A stretch of DNA of 64,000 bases. It comes from Aphrocallistes beatrix. Lineage: Eukaryota; Porifera; Hexactinellida; Sceptrulophora; Aphrocallistidae. Shown here in pieces: positions 51,170 to 61,509 of the stretch. Position 1 is the stretch's first letter, and each line of letters begins with the position of its first letter. The translations under genes were made by a program, and so were the position numbers. Location: the NCBI GenBank assembly GCA_963281255.1, contig OY725488.1, positions 992,001 to 1,056,000 on the forward strand. Reading direction: 5' to 3'. The notes below the pieces were generated by a model. It was not told the DNA's origin. It made no database searches and worked only from the letters and a program-made list of their open reading frames with translations.

Positions 51170-54100
51170 TCAGCTCGTCACAGCGAATTCATTCGAGATG
51201 CCTGTGAAGGGAACGATTTCACCTAACAGACGCTTCTGATGTCCATAATGCTTAATCTTGTAATTCCCCAAGGTAGCAGTTGCAGGGATGTCCCATGATA
51301 TAATTGCATGACTTCTCCCCTCAATCAAATGCGTTCGCACCCATCTGAACTTAGTTTCCCACTCGCTATCAGTAGCCACTACTTCCCACTTCCCAGTTTG
51401 GCTGTCTGAGATTTGAACTTCTAAGAAAGTGAGATTGGTTAGGAGATTGTTCTTAGGGTGTCCAGTCTCGAATACAACTTCAACAGTTGACCCGACTTTG
51501 TAGCTAGAAAGAGGTTGCTTAACAACTGTCCCAGGCTTTCCCCCATCGAACAGAACTCCTTCGAGGAGTGTGATTTGTTTGGACTGGTAGTTAGGAGTAG
51601 TGGGGCCGGGAGAAACCGAGGTTCCCTCTGCTAGAGCAGTCGCGAGCATCTGATACTGCTGGATGTAGGCTGCTAGTGTGTGAGGTCCGTAGATAGTAGA
51701 AGCTGCTTCATACCTGCGGAAATGTAGCAGACATGATTGAGAGATGGTTAATACGATTTATCAAGAATGTCCAGCTGGGTTTGTATGTATAATGTAGAGT
51801 TATTTTTAGGTCGCCGAGTATGACACTCACTGTCCCTGAATTTTAGATCACCAGTTCAGTACATGGGTATTACACTACCAATACCATAGTCACGTACTTG
51901 CATTAATTTAATTAGAAGTTCTACCTCTGAGCTTGGTATTCTTCATAAGTTGTGATGTAATCCGAGTATACATTAGACAGTCCAGCAATCACGACCTGAG
52001 TTTCTGCTGGCATTCCGCCTTTAACGAGAGTTTCATTTACAGCTTTCCGTAGACGGCGACCAGACATCGTAGTGAACTCTCCAGGGACTCCGACAATAAC
52101 GAACTGTCCGATTCTCAGAATTTGTGTGTCCACAATGTGTGCCTCCCATGGGTACGGCCAGTTAAGCTCCCCTGTATCAAGCAGGATAGGTTTGGGGTGC
52201 TGACATCGTTTCTAGAAAATATATTTGTGTTAGTTTGTAGAAGTGGATTTGCTTCCAGCTTGAAATTCAATATCTCCCATATACTTCTCATGAACATAGG
52301 CGTAAAATTTTCTCGCTTTTTAAAAAAATGGGGAGGGGGTCTGGGGTGCTTGTCCCCCAGAAAAATCATTTGAATGTTAGACGCTAAGATATCGAGCTAT
52401 TTTCGTCACCCAAAAAGAAAAATTATATCAAATTATCTTAGTGGAGATATGTTTCACGAAAATAGAGATAGTTTAATCACAGCTCAGAATCCCTAAACAC
52501 CACCATTACAATTCCAACGCGCCAAACGCGCCTTGTACAAAGACAATTTTTAAATGATCCCTGAAAGCGTATCTCAAAAATATTCTATTTCACAAATTAT
52601 GGATAAATTAGATAATAATATTCCACATAAAAAGATAAAACAAGAAAATAGATTAATTACTTAGAGAATTTAAAATTTAAATACAAATCTATTGAACACA
52701 GGGGATCTAGCTTTACACAAAAGTAACTGAGCAGAGAATTGGAAAAGGTTCTTTGGAATATTAATAACGACTACTCTGATTATTCCCTCCATTGAGAAGG
52801 TACCACAGCTCATTACGTCTCGTTTGTGCAACAAGTATCTCTTTTTTCAACTCTTCGTGCCTCTCTTTCCAACCCTGTATCTGTATGAGCTTGTGCTCCT
52901 CCTGTAGAAGCTGTTTGTCAACTTCCACATCCTCTGCCATTAGCCTCTTGAGGTTAGCGTTGGAATTTTGGTAATTTGTTATATAACCCTGGTGTTTGAT
53001 GTATATGCCCGTGCTAATGGATGATTTGTCAGGTTTGAAAGGAAGAAGATTAGGCAATCCTTCCAGGCCGTTGACAATTTCCCTTTGGAAAGAATTGTTC
53101 TCCGGCGGAAATGAGGAAGACTCTTCAACAATGAAGTGTTTCAGGGACTTATGGATACTCGTCCTCCTCAGGTATTCTCCAGACTTGGTCTGCAGCGGTT
53201 TCACGAGTTCACACAAATGACAAAGTTTCTCGAGCATTGAAACGAGACAAGAAGCAGTGAGGCGCAATTTGTAATCTCTTTGCCAGCAATTCATCATGAT
53301 ATCGTCCAACACCCTGGGGATACCTGCGATTTTTTCGGGGCGTGTGTTATTCTGCATGACGTGCATTATAAACTGCGGCATAAACATGTTCTGGAAACTC
53401 CCGTCACTGTACGGCTCCTTCCTGGAGAGAATCTCCCAGGTGATGATTGAGAAGCTGTACACGTCGCAGGCTTCGGTGTAGCTGCGACCTTCGATTATTT
53501 CCGGCGCCATCCATTTCATTGTTCCGGCGCAGTTGGTCATTACCGTATGCATGTCTGTCGCGTGGCCGAAATCGGTGACTTTAAGAGTTCGCCCGTCACC
53601 GAATAACAGGAGGTTGGGGGACTTCATGTCCCGATGAAGAATGGGGGCGGGGCGGGTGTGTAGGTAGTCGAGTGCCTTGGCAATTTGTAGGATCCATAGT
53701 AATCCCAATTCGGGCGAATAGTTCATTTCTTTGTATTTATGCAATACATCATAGAGACAGAAGTCCGCATATTCCAGTACTATACATTCAATATCATTCG
53801 TTCGAGTGCTGAACATGACTCTGACGATATTCGCATGGTCTAGCTCAGCCATTCTAATACGTGTCTCGTAGCCTTTGAACTTGGGATTCGTTTCATCACG
53901 TTTAGATTCCATCGACTGGATTTTAATGGCATAGAATTTGTCTTTATACTTCGCTTTATGCACCATTCCAAACTGTCCGCGATTAATGTATTGAATATCA
54001 GTAAATTTGGAGTAATCAATGAATTCCAGAGTCATTTTAAATACTAATATGGTATTCAAAAGTGGAAAATCAGACAATTAGTAATTACAAGGATTAAGAC

Positions 54101-55988
54101 TATAAAGAACAAGCAGAACTGACCTAGGATTCTCTTAGATTTTAGATAATTTGGATTACAGAGTTGTAATAAATAAAAACTTAGTCTTACAGCAGGAATT
54201 TTGCTATCTACATATTCAGTATACTATATTTGACTTATCACTCATAACTAGAGACAAATGTTGTAGAAAATTAAAATTTCGGAGATCTTTCAAAGAACTG
54301 ATCCAATTAAATTAATGTAAGCCAGGAATCTCATCTGAATCAATTAGTTGCAGACATAAGAGTTCCAAAGCTAAGAGTACTAAGTGCATATTATATCTCC
54401 ATACGTACACCATACACCTTAGCATCAGCATGAGATGCTATTGAATATTATGTAAGCTAATACTAACCTGATCTTCAGAAGGGTCTTTAATGATATCTCT
54501 AACGAGATTCCATAAGATGTTACTAGAGTTGCTGCCTTGGGTGAAGTCAAAGGCTCCTGGACCGTCAGTCGTACCTGCTGCAAAGCTATACCCCATGGCA
54601 GGCGTACAGGTGCGAACTTTAGTTCCGTTCGCAAGTGTTACCACCTGATTAGTCATATCGATTGTCTGCTCCACACCTCTGAGAGGGCCACTCACCTGAG
54701 TTTTAGCGTTCTTATATAAGTCCAGTGCCGCCTCGAATTGCTTCTGAGCTAAGAAGTAGGATTAAGTGGCATTATTTAGTAGAGAGAGTACTAGAGTCTA
54801 GAGGATATAAGTTTTAGATGATCAGATTCGATTCTTACCGATTATCTTTGTGCTCTCAAACATATCTTTTCCAGGTCCGAAAGCCACGCACATCTCATTC
54901 CTCCCTCCACAAGTGCTAGTCAGGATATCACAGGGCTCTCCTGTATCCAGACAGTGAGGCCCCTGCGTATTAGGGGACACGTCTCCTAAATTGCTCTGCG
55001 CAAACGCGGCTATAAATTCCCCTCTCCCCGCCGGGGTCCCAGCGGGGTTGAAGTGCTTCTCCATCAGTACAGACGCGTAGCCTTTGTTGTCGCTGCTGAT
55101 CAACTCATTCGTGTTGTTCATGCTGGTACCGTGCACCGCGTGCCAGTTGATGAGCCCAGTGCCTTCTCCCGTGTTCGCGTCCACGAACTTCATCAGCACC
55201 ATCTGGGTGTCTGTGTCGTGCTGGTACTGAGCTCGCTCCGAGGCTGGGTTACGTAGGTAAGAGGTTGGACTTCGGTTGATGTTAGCATCATTGACTTCTC
55301 CCTGGATACAGACATGACGTGTATGGTAATACAATAGAGATAGAGTTGCGAGTCAGGCAAGAGAATTAGTGATATCCATGGCCTACTACATAGTACGTAT
55401 ATGTAATAGGCCATGGGAGTACTAGATATTAACTACCTCGTTGATTAGTATTTTCGTCTGCTTCATGTTCTTATGGGCTATCGCAATGCTCTCAACGATT
55501 CCATCGACTAAGGCAAAGGTGGTCTGGTTGACATAGCCGAGTGAAGTCAGTTCAAAGAGTAGATATTGGAAGAAGCCAGCTGGTCCCGAGTGCGTGTGCG
55601 TTGCACTGATCAAAACATTGGACTCTGAATACATTCCCGGAAATAGCTTTTGAAGTTTCTTAACAACTTCCAACTTGACAACTTGGGTACCCATGCAGGC
55701 ATCTATACTCACAAACACCTGCCGATTGCCTCCGTCTGTGTCTGTGAATACGAAAGCCCTGCTAAACTGCCTAAGGTGTAATCCATGTGCTATTTGATTC
55801 ATCATGGCATATCCCATCATATTAACTTCTGCGACCGGTCCTGTGATGTCATAGCGACCCATTCCAACCATGTAGACTCCGTCATCACTTGTAGACTCCG
55901 AAAGTTGAATCACTTGCTCGACTTCCTTGGGAACACTCCGCACAGCTGTGCACATCAAGAGAATTGCAAAACAGATTAGGTATCCCAT
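51170..55988 (-). CDS. ASAH2: Neutral ceramidase, 5 coding exons
   Basis: Hydrolyses ceramide to sphingosine and fatty acid at neutral pH, secreted or at the cell surface. Exons: 55988-55437, 55301-54839, 54748-54468, 52211-51925, 51713-51170; GT-AG, phases agree (0, 1, 0, 2), 708 residues (human 780). Signal peptide (MGYLICFAILLMCTAVRS), then GMGRYDITGPVAEVNMMGYA, zinc-site segments SATHTHSGPAG and NWHAVHGTSM, the catalytic-serine region AQSNLGDVSPNTQGPHC, then FDFTQGS, and the C-terminal Ig-like domain. It lacks an obvious mucin-like box after the signal peptide. Its third intron (52212-54467) contains the TAK1-like kinase gene on the same strand. Confidence 0.95.
52761..54035 (-). CDS. TAK1-like (MAP3K7 family) protein kinase
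   Basis: Intronless, 424 residues from MTLEFIDYSK. N-terminal kinase domain with glycine loop (RGQFGMVHKAKY), catalytic lysine in YAIKIQ, HRDMKSPNLLL catalytic loop, TDFGHATDMHTVMTN activation segment, WMAPEIIEG and CWQRDYKLR. All catalytic residues are present, and HTRPAPILHRD with DMHTVMTN is closest to TAK1 (human DIQTHMTN). Residues about 365-415 form a coiled coil, placed like the TAB2/3-binding coiled coil of TAK1. In animals TAK1 activates JNK/p38 and NF-kB pathways. The gene sits whole inside a neutral ceramidase intron. It may be a lineage-specific TAK1 paralogue rather than the single orthologue. Confidence 0.85.
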   Translation of the reverse strand: MTLEFIDYSKFTDIQYINRGQFGMVHKAKYKDKFYAIKIQSMESKRDETNPKFKGYETRIRMAELDHANIVRVMFSTRTNDIECIVLEYADFCLYDVLHKYKEMNYSPELGLLWILQIAKALDYLHTRPAPILHRDMKSPNLLLFGDGRTLKVTDFGHATDMHTVMTNCAGTMKWMAPEIIEGRSYTEACDVYSFSIITWEILSRKEPYSDGSFQNMFMPQFIMHVMQNNTRPEKIAGIPRVLDDIMMNCWQRDYKLRLTASCLVSMLEKLCHLCELVKPLQTKSGEYLRRTSIHKSLKHFIVEESSSFPPENNSFQREIVNGLEGLPNLLPFKPDKSSISTGIYIKHQGYITNYQNSNANLKRLMAEDVEVDKQLLQEEHKLIQIQGWKERHEELKKEILVAQTRRNELWYLLNGGNNQSSRY

Positions 55989-56518
55989 TGAGGAGTAAGC
56001 TAAAAATAGAAATGGTTTTGTGGTTTATACCAAGTACATCGTACGTACGCTTGTATGCAATCCTGAAAATCGAGTGAACCGTTCAATTAAATTACATCAA
56101 CAAACGCGTATCGCTTGCTTAGCTGCAGCATGGCTTGTGCAAGCAAATCGAACTCAAGATAATCCATTGAGTTTAATATGGATTATCGGACCGAATTCAG
56201 AATTTCAGAGGTCCGGATAAATTTGAATTTATTGTTTAAATTCAATCTAATGATCCATGACCTCCCTCCTGATCCGAAACCAATTTAGTCAAATCAAAAC
56301 ATTTTCTAATCTTAAAAAAGGAATTAAGAATTTATTTAATACGTCTAGACTCCAGGATTTAGAACCAAGTGATTTCGCTTTGTAATTAAACAATACAAGT
56401 AACATCGGAGTTCAAACCAACGTTCCCCACTAAAAGATACAGTTAACAAAGTGCTAAATCAAGCTGTTAATAAGTCGGCAACGTAATATAGTATGGCTAG
56501 TTGGTGATCATGATCTTG
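55989..56518. other. Intergenic spacer
   Basis: 530 bp between the KNL1-like stop and the ceramidase start (both minus). Contains a short repeat-like 'ggattatcgga/ggtccggataa' stretch; no RWD-type exon could be found here. Confidence 0.4.
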
Positions 56519-57966
56519 TTACATATTCATAACTTCAAGGCATTCTGCTTTGAGGGCGAGAAGGTGATCCCTAACCTCTTTTCTAATGGCCGCACGCTTT
56601 CTTTCAATTTCAGTGTTCTTGAATGTCAATTCTTTTTTCATCGTAGCCACTGTCTTCACTTTTTCAGAATAGTCACTCTCCATTCGAGATTTCTTCTCCT
56701 TCAATTCTTCAATTTCTTGAAGTAACTCAATATATTTTGGACGTAATTTAGCTATACATGCCTTGTGATCTAAATATTTTTTATATTTCAACCTATCTTC
56801 GTGACTAAAATCTGAAAAATCTAAAATAGCTCTTGAAGAATGTAGACCGGTAGACATGGTAGGGGTGGCCGGAGTAGAGATATTACTGGGGCCACAATCA
56901 GGTTCTAGGTCCCCTGGAATCTCGTCACCGTTCTTAAAGTATGTCGAACTGTAATTATGCCAAGACATGTGTTGAGTATCATCAGAACTCCGAGACAAGC
57001 GGTTGGGTTGCTCTGATCTGGGCGTCTTGGACGGAAGATCTAAAAATATGGAATGTAGAAAAATATGATTTTTGAATTTTTAAGCATGGGTAATGTACAA
57101 GTCTAGTTTAACGCTGAGGATATGGGCATGCCTAATTTCCGGGACGGGACGGGACCGTCCCGGAAATTAGGCATGCCCGAGGATATAAACTAAAATTGAA
57201 ACAATTTCATTCAATGACTGCTAACTATGGATTAATAAATTAATAAATTAATTCTTTAATGTATTCAGATAGGCTGTTGTCTAAAAAAATAGTATTCCTA
57301 AACAAAAATATCTCATTAGACTCACCATTTAAGTGATCGATGCATGTAAACTCCATTGATACTTCGGAATAATTACTTGATGGTAGCAGATTATTCCTAG
57401 GGTAGTATCAATTTTAAAAATATATTAAACTAATGTGGAAAAGTACAAATAAACTTTGAATAATTGAAATCACCTGTTCATATTCCAGGACTCCAGTGGT
57501 CTCCTGGACTCTTGGGTGGGAAAGTCCCTCCCATACGAGATAGGATGGACAGTCGATCCAGTCCTTGTTTCTGTGAACTGGTTATTGCTAAAGTTATCAA
57601 TTATCACATTGAAAGAGGCAGCATCTGTTAGCTCCATCGATTCTTCATAACAGGAAGCACACTAAGGCGGAATAAGTATTGTAAAATAAAACTAAATGAA
57701 CGTAGATATGTAGATTGATAGGTCAGTCGAACTGATTTTCAAGACAATCCCAGCACCTGGTTGATTGAGGAGCGGGTTGCATCGGGTGCAGAGTTGACTG
57801 AATTCGTCCCTTGAGTGTAAGAACTCTCAACTGAGAACTCGTGAATCTGTTGGGGACCAAAACTGACCCTTCGTTTCAAATTTTCTCCTTGAAGAGAGGC
57901 CGGCACAGGTATCTTACAGTCCCTAATCTCAGAAGGCGATTTCAGAATACTGCTAGTCGGCTTCAT
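56519..57966 (-). CDS. KNL1: Miniature KNL1/Spc105-like kinetochore scaffold, 4 coding exons
   Basis: KNL1 is the outer-kinetochore scaffold that recruits PP1 and, through phosphorylated MELT motifs, BUB3-BUB1. Exons: 57966-57757, 57661-57474, 57396-57326, 57039-56519; GT-AG with agreeing phases (0, 2, 1), 329 residues. The N terminus has the two PP1-docking motifs in family order and spacing: SILK (residues 6-9) and RVSF (33-36). MELT is at 79-82 within EESMELTDAA and a second MEFT at 147-150 within VSMEFT. Residues about 225-325 are coiled coil (LQEIEELKEKKSRMESD, KNTEIERKRAAIRKEV). KNL1 proteins usually exceed 1000 residues and end in tandem RWD domains; here the stop follows the coiled coil. 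Either a drastically reduced KNL1, or the C-terminal exons are missed. The first donor (GTGCTG) is weak. Confidence 0.68.
57124..57178. mobile_element. 55-bp palindromic MITE with 8-bp target duplication
   Basis: Perfect 24-bp inverted arms beginning GGGCATGCCTAATTTCC around a 7-bp centre, flanked by GAGGATAT at 57116-57123 and 57179-57186. Same termini as the 148-bp element at 42090-42237. It lies in the last intron of the KNL1-like gene. Confidence 0.88.
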
Positions 57967-60900
57967 CACTGGAAAAAGAAGGATTCTTATTGGATAGATT
58001 GCTAGTATTTCAATAGTAAAATACAGTATAGTAGTACTTGTAAATATTTGATATTGACTGATCAAGTGGTTTATGATGACATTTAGCATCTGAGAAATGT
58101 TATTAGATACTTGTAAAATAAAGTTAGAATTTCAATGTATGAAAAAGATAACAATGGTGTCATAATTCCGTGATGAGAAGACATTTTCCTTTGAGGCTCA
58201 AACGCGCTCGAGCCAGTCACAAAATGGTGCGCCAAAAATCAGCTTCCTACGACTGGCAGTTTTCTCGAACAATTTTAATGGGGTTGAACAGCAGAGTTGT
58301 ATCTGAAAATCAGATTTTGCAAAGTGAAATACCCTATAATCTAAATTAACGTAAAATATGCTATTTGTATGTGCCTGTAGTAAACATTTCAAAATGAAAT
58401 ACATATGTCATTAGTAAGAAAGTAGTCCTGCGAAAACGTTCCAAAAAGTCGAATTATAATTATGTGTATATTTTCACACCTGTATACACATAATATTTTC
58501 AGGTTGACGAATTTTTAAAAATATAGAGATTATACAAAAAGTGTAGTTTCCGTTGGGATTTAACGTTATAACTCATTCAAATTCGTATATAGCAAAATCA
58601 ATATTACAGCCATTGGAGCGATTCTGACAAATCTTTTAGGGAAAAATTGCTCACCTAAATTTAGGACCGGTAATAACCACAGTCCGGTCTGGTCTAGACC
58701 AGCGGTCCGTGTGAGATCGTCGCATCTCTGCAGGTGCCCCGATGGAATATATATCTATAAATACCCGTCACGGAATAATTTGTCAGTACCCTGTGATTGA
58801 GTAATCGAACAGGGACCATATATGATATTTTTTGATTGAAATTTGTGTCCCAATGCATTTTATAATCTCGAAATCTTTAGATGTTTATCTTCATGATAGC
58901 TGTCTAGGGAGTGTGCAAGCATGATTAATGCACCTGTGTGAGAAAATCTTATTGTACAAATGCTACAGGTCATTGATGTAAATTATTGTTCCATCTTCAA
59001 ATTTTGTGGTTTGTTCAAGAATGCATGTGTAAAGACAAAATATGTAGTGCCTACTGCCTAGCTCCATAAATCGAGAAATGCGTATTATGTTTGTATCATC
59101 TCTAGGTTCATGACACGTGCGTTCAGATCTAGTATTGACTATTCCTAGCCTAAATCCACGTGACATTTGCTAGATAATTCTTATAAAAAGTTTTTTCCAA
59201 ATTAAAATTTGAAATATCCCAATGACTAGTTTATACATTTTTCTTTTAGATATTTTCAGAATTCTCCACAGAAAGCAAGAGGAGAGGGCCAGAGGGCAAT
59301 CTATCGAAAATATCAAAAAACCAACACAAGTTAATCATCAATACTCTGCCTGTTTTCATCCCTTTGCTCTTCATGGAAGTTGAACCGAGAGCAAATACAG
59401 CGATACGTGCTTGTTCAATGTATGTGTGAGTTATTCTATAATTTTATTCGTTCGTACAATTCGCATATTCGTTAGATTTGTTTGAGAAAAAACCCAGAGG
59501 AGATTAAAATCGAGGTCGGAAATCTTTTTGAACATGTTACTAGTATCAGAGATATTTTAAGCAATTTGCAGACCTTAAATATTGCAAAACTCTTCACTTT
59601 CCTTTACACCTTTGTTAATAATGAATCAGTAATGATTAACAAATACTTATCCTTTGATATACTATTTTTATGTGCCTGTAGTAAACAGTTCAAAATGAAA
59701 TAAATACATCATTAGTAAACATCATACTAACTTTACCTTTCTGGTTTATAATTAGAAAATTACGGACATTGTGTCACCTTACACGCGCAAACTGGAAATA
59801 CTAACAGTTAGTCTTCCCTCCCTGCTTCTTAGCGCCACGAATTCTGGACTGCATAACTCGCACAGTAACGCTTGAGTGTAAAAAATCCGAAAACATGTGT
59901 AGGGCAGTATAAGACAGTAGTAGCCACTAGCCAGACTCTTGCAAACTGACATGGCCTATTTTAATTGGAAAATGAGCACATTCAGGACAAATCACTAAGA
60001 AATGTTGTTTGATTTTAACTGATAGTACAGCTCCAGGAAATGAATAGAGAGACGGGAAATATTAATTTGTGGAAAATAAGTTTATAACAACAAATGTTAA
60101 AATCTCTGCTTTCTAAGCGTGAAACTTAAATCTATCATGTGTAATCGTGAATGCAGTCGAAACCGGTTTTCTATTAGACCGAATATTTCTTTCTGGATTG
60201 AACAGTCTTTTGCGAACAAAATTAAGTATGTTACACGAGATTGCGCACTCAGACTCTCCAAATCCCTCTTGATCCATACGCCTCTAACTTATTTCCAATT
60301 ATATTTACAATAGATTCAAACTTATTTGTTTGCATTCTCGATTTTCAGTACCTTTTCGCCGTTTAATATTAATTAAACTCTCAGTCCAAGCAAGACAGAG
60401 TTTACGGCTCATCGCAATACTAATAATACCATATCAGGTGAAAACCAAAATTATATTTTTAAAAACTTTTAATCTGATAATAAAATAATCGTGGTCGCTA
60501 AATGTTTTGACACTAAACTACGAACAAGTAAGCAAATTATAGTAAAAAAATTGCAATATCATACAACAATCATCCACAATTGCAAAGATTAGTCTCGAAT
60601 ATATGCAGTTGTACTTGTATGTACTCTAACCGGACAAAAGTATTTGAAATCCTTACTATTTTCTATCATAACTAGTCATAAAGTGGGTCTATTCATGGAG
60701 AGAAGCGTAATCAAACTGTAACAGATACTCTAATTTCGATTTCAAATTCATATTCTACACATTCGAATTACTCAGATTTGAAGCCTTCTATTACTATATT
60801 CATTCATAAGTTGAATTACTATCAATCTATGTCACTTTGTGCCACTTTTCACTCCCATTACCATCATACATGATGACGAGGAGTGGCACAGTTTGAAGCA

Positions 60901-61509
60901 TCTTAGCCTTGGAAATGAATAAATAAATAGAAGGCATCTAACCTGAGTAATTCGAAAATGTAGAATATGAATTTGAAATCGAAATTACAATAACTGTAAC
61001 AGTTTGATTAGATTTCACTCATGAATAGACCCACTTTATAACTAATTATGATGGAAAATAGTAAGAATTTCAAATACTTGTCCGATTAGAGTATAATTTC
61101 TAGAGCTGGTATTTACTGAACTAACTAGTTCTATACTTGCACATTTATACCAAAGGGATCCCATATCTTATATATTGATTGTTGAATTTCGCAGGATCGC
61201 GGATACTTACGAACGTAGTACACTGGGCCACGCAATATGGCATCTCCATAAAGAGCGGCACTTAAAATAATGTTGAGGTTTTTAATAAGATGTATCATCC
61301 TAACACACAGCAAAATAGTCATCAGCACATTAAAATCAATTAACGCATATAGTAGCCCGCAAAAATAAAAGAAGGGCAAGATTATATACAATAAAAAGCA
61401 TGCGTACTCGGATGAAAAAGCGTATATACGAGTTATTTATAAGAATGGGTCCAATTAACGAACCACCACTAGGGCATATGGCCACGCTGCGTAGAGATAA
61501 GGTGTGAAG
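57967..61509. other. Gene-poor region with repeats
   Basis: About 3.5 kb between the KNL1-like start and the bHLH-PAS stop. A ~50-bp segment (TGTGCCTGTAGTAAACA.TTC and AAAATGAAATA following) is directly repeated at about 58371 and 59670. A frame at 59482-59703 has no recognisable content. No gene is supported. Confidence 0.45.
60624..61091. mobile_element. Long-armed foldback element, TA-flanked
   Basis: Two arms of about 170-190 bp, ends CTCTAA(C/T)CGGACAA and the inverse, flanked by TA on both sides. Arms diverged by scattered substitutions; centre about 60810-60910. Noncoding. Confidence 0.75.

Noticed and set aside
59482..59703. 73-codon plus frame
   Set aside because: Its end overlaps a direct repeat also present at about 58371; no homology or splice context.
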